Shown here in pieces: positions 46,096-54,530 of a stretch of DNA of 64,000 nt. Where the stretch lies: the NCBI GenBank assembly GCA_026692665.1, contig JAPLOF010000025.1:1-64000 (forward strand), written 5' to 3'. How positions within the stretch are numbered: position 1 is the first letter of the stretch; each line of letters begins with the position of its first letter. The notes under the pieces were generated by a model. That model searched no databases and was not told where the DNA came from. It was given only the letters and a program-made list of their open reading frames with translations. Source of the stretch: Planctomycetota bacterium. GTDB taxonomy: Bacteria > Planctomycetota > UBA1135 > GCA-002686595. Both the position numbers and the translations under genes were made by a program.

Positions 46096-47441
46096 GAATC
46101 CGTGGGCAAGATCGAGAGGATCTCGAACGCGTCGGGCGGCAGCGGGGGCACGTCTTCGGCGCGCAGGACGCGCGGCTCGGCGCGCGCGGCCGGCTTCGCG
46201 ACCGGCGACGGAACGGGGGGCGGCTGTACCGCGTGTGACTTCGGCTCGCGCGCGGGCGCAGCGGAATGCGCGGCGTTGCCCGTGCTCGCGCCGTTCTTCG
46301 GAGCGGCGCTCGCGCTCCTCGTCGGCGCATCCGAGTGTGCCGAGGCCGGAGGAGCCGCGCCGATGCGAGCGTCTCGCGCCGGTGCGGTGTCCGAGGAGGT
46401 CGCCGTGGTCGAACGGCCCCGTGGGGCGGGCGTGATCGTCACGCGCGGTTCGGGCTCGCGCACCGTGGGGCTCGTCGCCTGCTCCGGAGCGCGCGCGGCC
46501 GGCGCGGCGGTCGGTTCCGGCTGCGCGACGGGAGAACTGGCCGCCGGTTTGCGGGGCGGAGGTCGCGGCGGCGGCTTGCGCGGCGGCGTCACTTCCTTCA
46601 GCGGCAAGCGCGCCTTCTCGTCGAACGCGGGCAGCCCGGCGAGCTCGGGGTCGCGGGTTTCCCGCGCCACGACCTCGCGCGCGACGCGCATGTAGTCGTC
46701 CGCGCCGTTGCTGTCGGGCGCGTACTCGAACACGGTCTGGCCGAACGACGGCGCCTCGGCGAGCTTGACGTTCGCGCGCACGGGGTGCGGGAAGACCTGG
46801 CCCTTGAAGTACGTGCGGATCTCCCCGAGCACTTCGCGCGCGAGGCGCAGGCGCGAGTCGTACAGGCACGGCACGATGCCGGTGACCACGAGCTCCGGGT
46901 TCAGCCGCTTCTTCAGGAGCTGCACGACTTCGACGAGCTTGCTCATCCCCTGCAGCGCGAGGAACTCGGTCTGCAACGTGATCAACACCTCGCCCGCGGT
47001 CGCGAGCGCGTTGATGGACAGGAGACCGAGGCTCGGCGGGCAGTCGAAGAGGACGTAGTCGGCCGGCGCGCGTCCCGTTCGCTTGCGCTCGTCCTCGACC
47101 CACTCGCGGATCGCGTCGCGCAGGATGAACTCGCGCCCCATCGCGGCGGCGAGCTCGAGCTCCGCGCCCGACAGGTCGATGTTCGCCGGCACGATGCGCA
47201 GGCGCGGCAGCGCGGTGTCGCGGATCGCCGCGCCGAACTTCGTCGTGCCGGTGAGCACGGTGTAGGAGGTCGGCGAGCCGCTCTTCGCCTCGATGCCGAG
47301 GCTCAAGGACAGGTTCGCCTGCGCGTCCATGTCCACGACGACGACGCGGCGTCCCTGGATGGCGAGCGCGGCGCCGAGGTTCGCGGTGGTCGTCGTCTTC
47401 CCGACCCCGCCCTTCTGGTTGATGATCGCGATGCGGCGCAC
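46092..47441 (-). CDS. parA: ParA/Soj chromosome-partitioning ATPase with a long disordered tail
   Basis: The 449-residue protein starts with the deviant Walker A of ParA (INQKGGVGKTTTTANLGAALA), then DMDAQANLSLSLG, YVLFDCPPSLGLLSINALATAGEVLITLQTEFLALQGMSKL and FPHPVRANVKLAEAPSFGQTVFEYAPDSNGADDYMRVAREV. The canonical ATPase ends near residue 260. A ~185-residue Pro/Ala/Arg-rich disordered extension follows and ends in an acidic segment (DVPPLPPDAFEILSILPTDS). The start is a GTG at 47441. It is embedded between bshB1 and bshA and is ~8.5 kb from parB. Confidence 0.9.
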   Translation of the reverse strand: MRRIAIINQKGGVGKTTTTANLGAALAIQGRRVVVVDMDAQANLSLSLGIEAKSGSPTSYTVLTGTTKFGAAIRDTALPRLRIVPANIDLSGAELELAAAMGREFILRDAIREWVEDERKRTGRAPADYVLFDCPPSLGLLSINALATAGEVLITLQTEFLALQGMSKLVEVVQLLKKRLNPELVVTGIVPCLYDSRLRLAREVLGEIRTYFKGQVFPHPVRANVKLAEAPSFGQTVFEYAPDSNGADDYMRVAREVVARETRDPELAGLPAFDEKARLPLKEVTPPRKPPPRPPPRKPAASSPVAQPEPTAAPAARAPEQATSPTVREPEPRVTITPAPRGRSTTATSSDTAPARDARIGAAPPASAHSDAPTRSASAAPKNGASTGNAAHSAAPAREPKSHAVQPPPVPSPVAKPAARAEPRVLRAEDVPPLPPDAFEILSILPTDS

Positions 47442-47485
47442 GGTGGTCGGAGTCTAGCCGCTTCGCCGCCCGCGCCCCACCCCGG

Positions 47486-48190
47486 TCAACCTAGGATCGG
47501 GTCCATGCACGGCAGCGGTCCCTTGTGCAGGAGCCCCTCGCCGTAGCGCACCCCGATCCGCTCGCCGAAGAAGCGCGCGCGGGTTTCCATCCGCTGCAGG
47601 ACGTCCGCCCCGAACAGGAAGTGCTGGCCCTTGTCCTGGGCGCCGTCCGGCTGGAGCTGGCTCGCGTAGCAGCGGACGAGCTTCACCTTGTCCTCCCAGA
47701 CCCGGCCGATGTCGACGACGAACGTCGGCTCGGTCGGCACGTGCCCCAGGAAGTGGTAGATGCGCTTCGGGCGGCGCGCGGTCTCCCCGGGCGCGGCGAG
47801 CCGCTGGAGGCCCGAGAGGTACCAGGCTTCGCGCGCGATCTGCCCGCAGGCCGCGTGGTCGGGATGAAGGTCGTCCACGTGATGGGCGATCACGACCTCG
47901 GGCTGATGGCGGCGGATCAGCGCGGCGAGCCTCTCGCGCGCTTCGACCGTCACCGCGACGCGGCCGTCGGGCAGGCCCAGGTTCTCGCGCACCGTCGGCC
48001 GCAGGATCGCGTTCGCCGCCGCGACCTCGCGCGCCCGGTCGTCCGCGGTTCCGCGCGTGCCCATCTCGCCGCGCGTCAGGTCGACGATCCCGTACGGGCG
48101 TCCGGCGTCGCGCAGCGTGAGCAGGATTCCGCCCGCCGAGATCTCCGCGTCGTCGGGATGGGCGGCCACGATCAGGACGTCGAGCTTCAT
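47486..48190 (-). CDS. bshB1: Bacillithiol biosynthesis deacetylase BshB1
   Basis: BshB removes the acetyl group from GlcNAc-malate. The 234-residue LmbE/PIG-L family zinc enzyme has the metal site AAHPDDAEISAGG, then VDLTRGEMGTRGTADDRAREVAAANAIL, HHVDDLHPDHAACGQIAREAWYLSGLQ, FFGERIGVRYGEGL and the C-terminal KGPLPCMDP. The GEMGTRG and DLHPDH blocks are characteristic of BshB1. Its ATG overlaps the bshC stop by 4 bp. Confidence 0.92.
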   Translation of the reverse strand: MKLDVLIVAAHPDDAEISAGGILLTLRDAGRPYGIVDLTRGEMGTRGTADDRAREVAAANAILRPTVRENLGLPDGRVAVTVEARERLAALIRRHQPEVVIAHHVDDLHPDHAACGQIAREAWYLSGLQRLAAPGETARRPKRIYHFLGHVPTEPTFVVDIGRVWEDKVKLVRCYASQLQPDGAQDKGQHFLFGADVLQRMETRARFFGERIGVRYGEGLLHKGPLPCMDPILG

Positions 48191-49818
48191 GCGGACTCCT
48201 CCTCGCCCGGCTTGCTCGGAAGGTGCACGACGAGGTGCTCGCTGCCGAGCGCGTCGACCTCCTGGAGCAGCTCCGTGACCCAGCCCTCGCCATGGCGCGC
48301 GACGAACTGGAGCGGACCGAACACGCGCTCCTGCGGCGCGAGGTTCGGGAACAGCACGTTGTTCGCGCGACGCTCGTGTCGACGGCCCTTGCCGGTGCGG
48401 TTCGCCTGGATGCGCTGCGCTTTGTCGGCGAGTTGCGTGACGAGTTCCTTCACGGAGTCGCCGGTGCGCTTCAGCTGGACCGACAAGCCCGGGTCGAGCT
48501 CGGCGAGTTCGGGTCGCAGGGCATCGAGCTCGCGCTTCGCCTGCTCGCCGGCCGCGCGCAGTTTCGCGAGCACCGCGGGTTCGGGACTCTCGCTGCCCGG
48601 CGGCGCGAACGTGCCGCGCGCGCGCAGGATGTCGGCGACGGACGCTTCGAGGCGTTCGAGCGCGAAGCGCACGCGCCCGTCGACGAGGGTCACCGACACG
48701 CGCGGCACGAACGGCGTCCGCGGCGCTCCCACCGCGGCGCGCAACGCGCCGAGCTCGGCGTGGTAGGCCAGCTCGCCCCCACCGCCGACGTACGCCGCGA
48801 CGGGCAGCGCGAGGTCCTGCACGATCGGACGCAGGAGCGCGCCGGGCGACCAGTTGGCCGGATCCTGCACGATCTCGGCCGCCAGCTCGTCGCCGCTGCG
48901 CGAGCCGTCCTCTCCGTCGTAGCGGAACCCGTCGCCGCCGCTGCGCAGTGCACGACGACCCTTCGCGTCGAGCGAGTAGACCAGCGCGGCCTCGCGCGGC
49001 TCGATGGCGACCTCGAACCCGGCGGCTCGGACGCGTTCGGCTCCCGCGATCAGGTGCCGCGCGGGATCGAGGGCCACGACGCGCGCGAGCTCGCGCGACA
49101 GCGCGCCGCGGATCCAGTCGGGCTCCACCACGACGAGACCGTGAGGCCCGAGCAGGCCCGTGATGCCGCGCGTGAAGGCACGCGCCAGCGTCTCGCCGCT
49201 CTTCGGCACGAACAGCTCCAGAGCCCGCTCGGCGTGTTCCTCTCCGCCCACGAGCTGTCGCAGCGCCTCGCGGATCGGACCCAGGCGGTTCTGGACGTCG
49301 TCCACGACGATGCGCGAAACGGGCTGGCGGCCCGAGGCGAGTCCCGCGAGCGCGATCTTCTGCAGATCGAGGTGCGGGTTCATGACCCAGGCGTGGTGGA
49401 CCTCGGCGATGTCGTGATCGTCGGCGTGGTTCCAGAAGAGCGGCACGACAGGCTGCTCCCACAGGAGCGTGAGGTCCTGCGCCAGTCGTACGGCCTGCAG
49501 CGCCTTGTAGATCGAGTAGAGCGGCGCGACGAGGAACCCCGGCTGCTGTCCGGTCACGACCGCGAACGTACGCGGCTTGCCCAGCGCACGCGCGTTCTCG
49601 AGCACCGCGACGTGCGGCGCGAGCTGCGCCAGGTTCGACTCGAGCGCGCCGGCGAGTTCGCGGCGCGCATCGACGTCGAGACGATCCTCGGGCATCGGGA
49701 ACGCGTCGAGCTTGCGCGGCACGTGGAGCAGCGCCGGGTCGAGCGTCCCCGACAGCGCCGCGCGCACGACGGGCGAGAGCCCGAGCACGTCCGCGGCGAG
49801 GTGCTCGACACGGATCAT
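48187..49818 (-). CDS. bshC: Bacillithiol biosynthesis cysteine-adding enzyme
   Basis: BshC attaches cysteine to GlcN-malate, the last step. The 543-residue protein has the BshC hallmarks VVTGQQPGFLVAPLYSIYKALQAVRLAQDL, VPLFWNHADDHDIAEVHHAWVMN, a C-terminal coiled-coil (KLRAAGEQAKRELDALRPELAEL) and QANRTGKGRRHERRANNVLFPNLAPQERVFGPLQFVARHGEGWVTELL. The length is family-typical. It is coupled to pyrF upstream and bshB1 downstream through 4-bp overlaps. Confidence 0.93.
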   Translation of the reverse strand: MIRVEHLAADVLGLSPVVRAALSGTLDPALLHVPRKLDAFPMPEDRLDVDARRELAGALESNLAQLAPHVAVLENARALGKPRTFAVVTGQQPGFLVAPLYSIYKALQAVRLAQDLTLLWEQPVVPLFWNHADDHDIAEVHHAWVMNPHLDLQKIALAGLASGRQPVSRIVVDDVQNRLGPIREALRQLVGGEEHAERALELFVPKSGETLARAFTRGITGLLGPHGLVVVEPDWIRGALSRELARVVALDPARHLIAGAERVRAAGFEVAIEPREAALVYSLDAKGRRALRSGGDGFRYDGEDGSRSGDELAAEIVQDPANWSPGALLRPIVQDLALPVAAYVGGGGELAYHAELGALRAAVGAPRTPFVPRVSVTLVDGRVRFALERLEASVADILRARGTFAPPGSESPEPAVLAKLRAAGEQAKRELDALRPELAELDPGLSVQLKRTGDSVKELVTQLADKAQRIQANRTGKGRRHERRANNVLFPNLAPQERVFGPLQFVARHGEGWVTELLQEVDALGSEHLVVHLPSKPGEEESA

Positions 49819-50699
49819 CGCCAACAGCCCGCGATCTCCGTCTGCATCCGAGCCAGCGCCTGCGAGGCCGCGTCCTTCCAGTGCAGGTCGCGGTAGGCGG
49901 GCTGCTTGTAGGCGTACAGGATGCCGCGCGAGCTGTTCACGAGGGCGCCGCGTCCTCCGGGCAGGAAGCCGACGCCGACGTCCTTCGCCGAACCTCCCTG
50001 CGCTCCGTAGCCCGGGATCAGGAAGGGCGTCGTCGGCATGCGCTGACGCAGGCGTGCGAGCTCGGCCGGATGCGTCGCGCCGACGACGGCGCCGACGCTC
50101 GACAGCCCGCACGCTCCGAGGAGGCCGGTTCCCCAGCGGGCGACTTCGTCCGCGACCTTCTCGTGCAAGAGCGGCGTGCCGTGGTCCTGGAACAGGGCGC
50201 TGTGCTTGTTGGACGTCCGCACGAGCACGTACACGCCGCCGCCGACCTTGGCACAGGTGTCGAGGAACGGCTGGACGGAGTCCGCGCCCAGGTACGGGTT
50301 GATCGTGATCGCGTCGCAGCGGGGTGCTTCTTCGAGGAACGCCTGCGCGTAGGCCTTCGCCGTGCTGTCGATGTCGCCGCGCTTCACGTCGCCGATGACG
50401 AGCAGGCCCGCGGCGCTCGCGTGTCCGACGACGCGCTCCCACTGCGCGACGCCGTCGGCTCCCAGCACTTCGAAGAACGCCGACTGCGGCTTCACGGCCG
50501 GCACACGGCCCGCGGCGACGTCGACGATGGCGCACAGGAAGTCGCCGATCGCCTGCGCGCGCGCGGCGCGCGGCGCCTTCGGGTCGCGGGCGATCGCGAA
50601 CTCCTCCGGGAGCGCGTCGAGGTGCGGATCGAGACCCACGAGGCAGGCGTTGCCGCAGCGTGCGATGGCGGCTTCGAGGCGGTCGGCGTAGGTGTTCAT
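49815..50699 (-). CDS. pyrF: Orotidine 5'-phosphate decarboxylase (type 2)
   Basis: PyrF decarboxylates OMP to UMP in pyrimidine synthesis. The 294-residue protein has CLVGLDPHLDALPEEF, VKPQSAFFEVLG, the catalytic LVIGDVKRGDIDSTAKAYA, DAITINPYLGADSVQPFL and the C-terminal FLPGGRGALVNSSRGILYAY. These mark the long type-2 OMP decarboxylase. It is the first gene of the unit that continues into bshC (ATGA overlap). Confidence 0.93.
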   Translation of the reverse strand: MNTYADRLEAAIARCGNACLVGLDPHLDALPEEFAIARDPKAPRAARAQAIGDFLCAIVDVAAGRVPAVKPQSAFFEVLGADGVAQWERVVGHASAAGLLVIGDVKRGDIDSTAKAYAQAFLEEAPRCDAITINPYLGADSVQPFLDTCAKVGGGVYVLVRTSNKHSALFQDHGTPLLHEKVADEVARWGTGLLGACGLSSVGAVVGATHPAELARLRQRMPTTPFLIPGYGAQGGSAKDVGVGFLPGGRGALVNSSRGILYAYKQPAYRDLHWKDAASQALARMQTEIAGCWR

Positions 50700-50732
50700 G
50701 CGATTCCGAGCGGTGCGTGTCGAACGCCAGAT

Positions 50733-50871
50733 GCTAGTGTCCTGACTCGGAAGTACGCGGGCCCATGGACGCCGCCTGCGCCGCCCCGGCGTCGTTGCGC
50801 CTCCTCCGAGGGATGCAGCGAACCCGCGTCGTCGCCGCGCCTACCGCGTACTCCCGAGTCAGGACACTAGC
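50733..50871. repeat. 139-bp inverted-repeat element (MITE-like)
   Basis: Arms 50733-50760 and 50844-50871 are inverted repeats of 28 bp with one mismatch. The outermost core is CTAGTGTCCTGACTCGG. The 83-bp interior is GC-rich and can itself form a GACGCCG/CGGCGTC hairpin. It lies in the 269-bp gap between pyrF and hemW, both on the minus strand, and contains no coding sequence. Confidence 0.7.
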
Positions 50872-50968
50872 GCCCCGACCGCAACGCCGGGGTCCGGGCC
50901 GGCAGTCACTCCGCGGTGCGCGCGCGGCGGACCGGTACGCGCCGGGCGGAGGACGCGAGCTCCGTGCT

Positions 50969-52153
50969 TCAGCCGTCGAGGAACTTGCGCGCGACCCAGT
51001 CGCCCAGCGGGAGGCCGGTCTCGCTCAGCGCGAAACGGGGTCCGTGCCGCGTGAGCAGTCCCTCGGCGCACAGGCGTTCGGCGATCGGCTCCAGGGGATC
51101 GGTCGGGAGGTCGTAGCCGGCGCGCTGCCGGGCTTCGGCCGCCGAGAGGCCCTCGGCCAGCCGCAGCCCGAGCCACCAGGTCTCGCGCAGGCGGTCGAGG
51201 GCTTCGGGGGCCTCCTCCCAGACGCGGGCGTCCCCACGCTCGGCGATGCGGCGCAGGTAGTCCCCCACCGACTTCACGTTGCCGCCGCGCACGCTGCCGA
51301 CCTTGCTCACCGCCGACGGTCCGATGCCCAGGTAGGGCCCGTTGTGCCAGTAGTTGATGTTGTGGTGAGCGACTTGGCCGGATAGAGAGAAGTTGGAGAT
51401 CTCATACGCGCCATATCCGCGCTCTGCGAACTGGCGGCGCGTGGCCTCGAAGAAAGCCAGTTCGAGCTCCTCGGGCGCCTTGGGGAGGGTGCCATCGTCC
51501 AACCAGCGTCGGAACGCCGTGTCCTCCTCGAACGTCAGGTTGTAGGCCGAGACGTGGTTCGGGCCGAGATCCAGGACGCGGCCCAGGTCGGTCTTCCAGG
51601 CCTCGAGATCCTGGCCGGGCCAGGCGTAGATCAGGTCGACGTTCACCTCGCGCGCTCCGGCCGCTCGGGCCGCGCGGTAGGCGGCGAAGGACTGGGCCGC
51701 GTCATGGACCCGACCGAAGAGCTTCAGCGCGGCATCGTCGAGCGCCTGGAACCCGATCGAGAGGCGCGTGGCGCCCAGTTCGAGCAGGACCGCGGCCTTG
51801 GCCTCGTCCAGGCTCTCGGGGTTGCACTCGACCGTGACCTCGCGGGCGCTGCCCCGGAACCCGGTGCGCTGCTCGAGGCCGTCGAACAGGGCGCGCAATT
51901 CGGCCTCGTCGAGCAGCGACGGCGTCCCCCCGCCGACGAACACCGTGCGCGGCGCGGTCGGCGCCCACAGCTCGGCCTCGGCCAGGATCGCGTCGACCAT
52001 CGGCCGGCGATCGTGGCCCTCGGCCGCCACGGAGAAGAAGTCGCAGTAGTGACACTTGGCCGCGCAGAACGGCAGATGCACGTAAAGCGGTGTGCCCCGC
52101 GGCGCGCGTTCGCGCGGCAACGTGGGCGGCGGAGCTTCGGTCTTGCGGGCCAT
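50969..52153 (-). CDS. hemW: Heme chaperone HemW (radical SAM)
   Basis: HemW is a HemN-like radical SAM protein that carries heme and lacks coproporphyrinogen oxidase activity. The 394-residue protein has YVHLPFCAAKCHYCDFFS with cluster cysteines C30, C34 and C37, then VFVGGGTPSLL, TVECNPESL, RLSIGFQALDD, NVDLIYAWPGQ and GPNHVSAYNLTFEEDTAF. The final winged-helix segment is GLLTRHGPRFALSETG. The CxxxCxxCDF form fits HemW, not HemN. An inverted-repeat element lies downstream. Confidence 0.9.
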   Translation of the reverse strand: MARKTEAPPPTLPRERAPRGTPLYVHLPFCAAKCHYCDFFSVAAEGHDRRPMVDAILAEAELWAPTAPRTVFVGGGTPSLLDEAELRALFDGLEQRTGFRGSAREVTVECNPESLDEAKAAVLLELGATRLSIGFQALDDAALKLFGRVHDAAQSFAAYRAARAAGAREVNVDLIYAWPGQDLEAWKTDLGRVLDLGPNHVSAYNLTFEEDTAFRRWLDDGTLPKAPEELELAFFEATRRQFAERGYGAYEISNFSLSGQVAHHNINYWHNGPYLGIGPSAVSKVGSVRGGNVKSVGDYLRRIAERGDARVWEEAPEALDRLRETWWLGLRLAEGLSAAEARQRAGYDLPTDPLEPIAERLCAEGLLTRHGPRFALSETGLPLGDWVARKFLDG

Positions 52154-52201
52154 CCAGGGCCCGTTCTACCGCCTGGTCTTCGTGCGCGTCGAATCCGGCC
52201 G

Positions 52202-53086
52202 TTATTCCGCGCTGCCCATGACGCCGTACAGCTTGCGCAGCGCTTCCTGCTCGATCTGGCGGACCCGCTCGCGCGTGAGGCCGACGACCTTGCCGATCTC
52301 CTTGAGCGTCATGGTCTCGCCGGTGACCGTGCCGAGCCCGTAGCGCAGGCGCAGGATCGTGGCTTCGCGCTCGTCGATGACGCTGAGCAGCTCACCGAGC
52401 TTCGCGATCATGTCGTTGTTCGAGAGCTGCTCGTCGGGGGTCGCCTGCGAGAGGTCCTCGACGGTGTCCTGCGTCTGGCTCAGGACGTCGAGCGAAACCT
52501 GCGGCCCCATGCCGCTCACCTGGATCGTCCGCTTCAGGAGCGGCCAGTTCTCCTCGGGGATCCCGAGTTCCTCGGCGACCTCCTCCACGTTCGGCGCGCG
52601 GCCCAGCAGGTACGTGAGCTCCTGGCTCACGACGCGCCAGCGCGAAATGAGCTCGCTCATGTAGCTCGGCACGCGGACGGGCTTCACCGTGTTCGTCAAC
52701 GCGCGGCGGATCGACTGCTTGATCCACCACGTCCCGTACGTCGAGAAGCGACATCCGGCATTCGGGTCGAACTTCTCGGCCGCCTTCATCAGGCCGATGT
52801 TCCCTTCGGCGATCAGGTCCTGCAGCGAGAGCCCGCGGTCCGTGTACATCTTCGCGACCGACACGACGAGGCGCAGGTTCGCCCGGATCATGTGCTCGCG
52901 CGCTTCGAGGTCGCCGTTCTGGATGCGGCGGCCGAGCTGGATCTCCTGCTCGGGGGACAGGAGCGGCACCTCGTTGATTTCCTGGAGGTACGTTTCGAGG
53001 CAGCGTTCGGCGGAAATGGGAGCGCTCCTGGCGGGGGAATCTGGGTCTGGAGCAGGCCGTGGAGAGCTTGCTCGCGAGGAGCCCAT
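52202..53086 (-). CDS. RNA polymerase sigma factor, primary-like (RpoD/SigA family)
   Basis: A 294-residue sigma-70 factor with region 1.2 (LETYLQEINEVPLLSPEQEIQLGRRIQNGDLEAREHMIRANLRLVVSVAKMYTDRGLSLQDLIAEGNIGLMKAAEKFDP), regions 2.3-2.4 (CRFSTYGTWWIKQSIRRALTN), region 3 (LLGRAPNVEEVAEELGIPEEN) and region 4 (REATILRLRYGLGTVTGETMTLKEIGKVVGLTRERVRQIEQEALRKL). Region 1.1 is absent, so it is a group 1/2 factor rather than an E. coli-type RpoD. ATG 53086 is the best start. It is divergent from the HPr-fusion gene, 112 bp away. Confidence 0.92.
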   Translation of the reverse strand: MGSSRASSPRPAPDPDSPARSAPISAERCLETYLQEINEVPLLSPEQEIQLGRRIQNGDLEAREHMIRANLRLVVSVAKMYTDRGLSLQDLIAEGNIGLMKAAEKFDPNAGCRFSTYGTWWIKQSIRRALTNTVKPVRVPSYMSELISRWRVVSQELTYLLGRAPNVEEVAEELGIPEENWPLLKRTIQVSGMGPQVSLDVLSQTQDTVEDLSQATPDEQLSNNDMIAKLGELLSVIDEREATILRLRYGLGTVTGETMTLKEIGKVVGLTRERVRQIEQEALRKLYGVMGSAE

Positions 53087-53198
53087 CGTCCGGCCGTCGA
53101 AGCGATCTTGAGGCGCACGTTCCGAGGACGTGCGGGCTCCCGAGGGCCGAGCGCAGTACCATGTTCCCAGTCCGGCCTTGGCTGGATCCACGAGACGC

Positions 53199-54506
53199 AT
53201 GGGCGACGGCGCGCTGGAAGAAGTCATCCCCGAACAGGCCTTCGCGGCCCTGGTGCAGCGGCAAGGGGACATGTTGTTCCGCCTGGCCGAGGCGCTGCGC
53301 ACCCGCGGGGACGCCGATTGGACGAGGCGCCATTTCTTCCAGCTCGTCAGCGAGGCGGACGCCGTCGAGGCCTTCCTCGACGACTTCGGAGCGCGGCACA
53401 ACCGGACGTTCGCCTACCTGCGCGAACTCGTCGCTTCCGTGCGCGGCTTCGCCCTGGCCGGCTTCAGCATCGCGCACCTGGCCGTGCGTCTCGACGGCTA
53501 CCCGAGCGTGCTCTCGACGGGCGAGGCGGCGTCGTCGGGCGATTCCGTGCGCCGCACGCAAGCGTTCCTCGTGCGCACCGTGCGCCGACTGCTCGCGGCC
53601 GTCGAAGAGGAGTCGCGCACGCTCGGCATCCGCTTGCCGACCGATCCGTTCCCCGAGGACCGCTGGATGGCCGACGAGCCGCGGCGGAAGCTCGCGCGGA
53701 ACATGGGCCAAGGCGAGCTCGCGAGCGACGAGCAGAAGACGGCCGAGATCGCTTCCAAGTTCGTCGAGGCCGCGATCCTCTTCGAGGACCTGGGCGTGCG
53801 GCGCATCGCCGGGGAACACGAACGCGAGACCTGGTTGCAGCACAACTGCAGCGAGGAACGGGCTCGCTCGCTGGAAGCGACGGTCCACAACCTGCAGTCC
53901 GCCTACGACACCTGGGTGAAAGGCACGGCCATCGAGGCCGGCGATCCGCGCCTGCCCAAGTTGCGCGGACACGCGTCGGCCGCCCTGCATCTGCTCGAGG
54001 CGGTCACGCAGCTCACGCACTTCGTCGAACGCCACGAGCGCACGATGCGCGACGACGCCATCGCGCGCCGCATCGCCGGGCTGGTCTCGAAGTCCGAGGT
54101 GCGCGACACCACGCTCAACCACATGCTCGTGCACGCGGGCGTGTATCTGCGCCGTGGGCGTTCCGTGGCCGAGGACCTCCTGCCCTCGTACACGAACGTC
54201 CAGGAGATCGAAGTGGGGTTGCGGGACGACGTCGTCCTGCACGCGCGTCCCGCCGCTCTGATCGTCGGAATCGTCCAGCGCTACGGAACGCCGGTCGAGT
54301 TCGAGGTCGACGGTCACCGCTGCAACGCGGCTTCGATCCTCGAGATGATGGTGACGGTCGGGTCCGCGCCGGAAGCGCGCCGGTTCCTGTTCCGCGGCGA
54401 CGAGCGGCCGCTGCGCGACATCGCGCTGCTGTTCGAGCACGCGTTGGGCGAGGACGGATTGGACCGTCTGCCTCCCCCACTCGCCTACCTGCGCAGCGAG
54501 CGGTAG
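53199..54506 (+). CDS. HPr-domain fusion protein with a large helical N-terminal domain
   Basis: The 435-residue protein has two parts. Residues ~1-330 form an uncharacterised, mostly helical domain (EQAFAALVQRQGDMLFRLAEALR; RRTQAFLVRTVRRLLAAVEEE; HLLEAVTQLTHFVERHERTMRDD). The C-terminal ~90 residues are a PTS HPr-like domain: LRDDVVLHARPAALIVGIVQRYGTPVEFEVDGHRCNAASILEMMVTVGS, with the phosphorylatable histidine in LHARP (H348). HPr normally relays phosphate from Enzyme I; no PTS gene is in the window. The start at 53199 precedes a good hydrophobic N-terminus; an upstream GTG at 53130 is possible. Confidence 0.72.
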   Translation: MGDGALEEVIPEQAFAALVQRQGDMLFRLAEALRTRGDADWTRRHFFQLVSEADAVEAFLDDFGARHNRTFAYLRELVASVRGFALAGFSIAHLAVRLDGYPSVLSTGEAASSGDSVRRTQAFLVRTVRRLLAAVEEESRTLGIRLPTDPFPEDRWMADEPRRKLARNMGQGELASDEQKTAEIASKFVEAAILFEDLGVRRIAGEHERETWLQHNCSEERARSLEATVHNLQSAYDTWVKGTAIEAGDPRLPKLRGHASAALHLLEAVTQLTHFVERHERTMRDDAIARRIAGLVSKSEVRDTTLNHMLVHAGVYLRRGRSVAEDLLPSYTNVQEIEVGLRDDVVLHARPAALIVGIVQRYGTPVEFEVDGHRCNAASILEMMVTVGSAPEARRFLFRGDERPLRDIALLFEHALGEDGLDRLPPPLAYLRSER

Positions 54507-54530
54507 CGACGCCACGCCGCGAGCGAGCCC

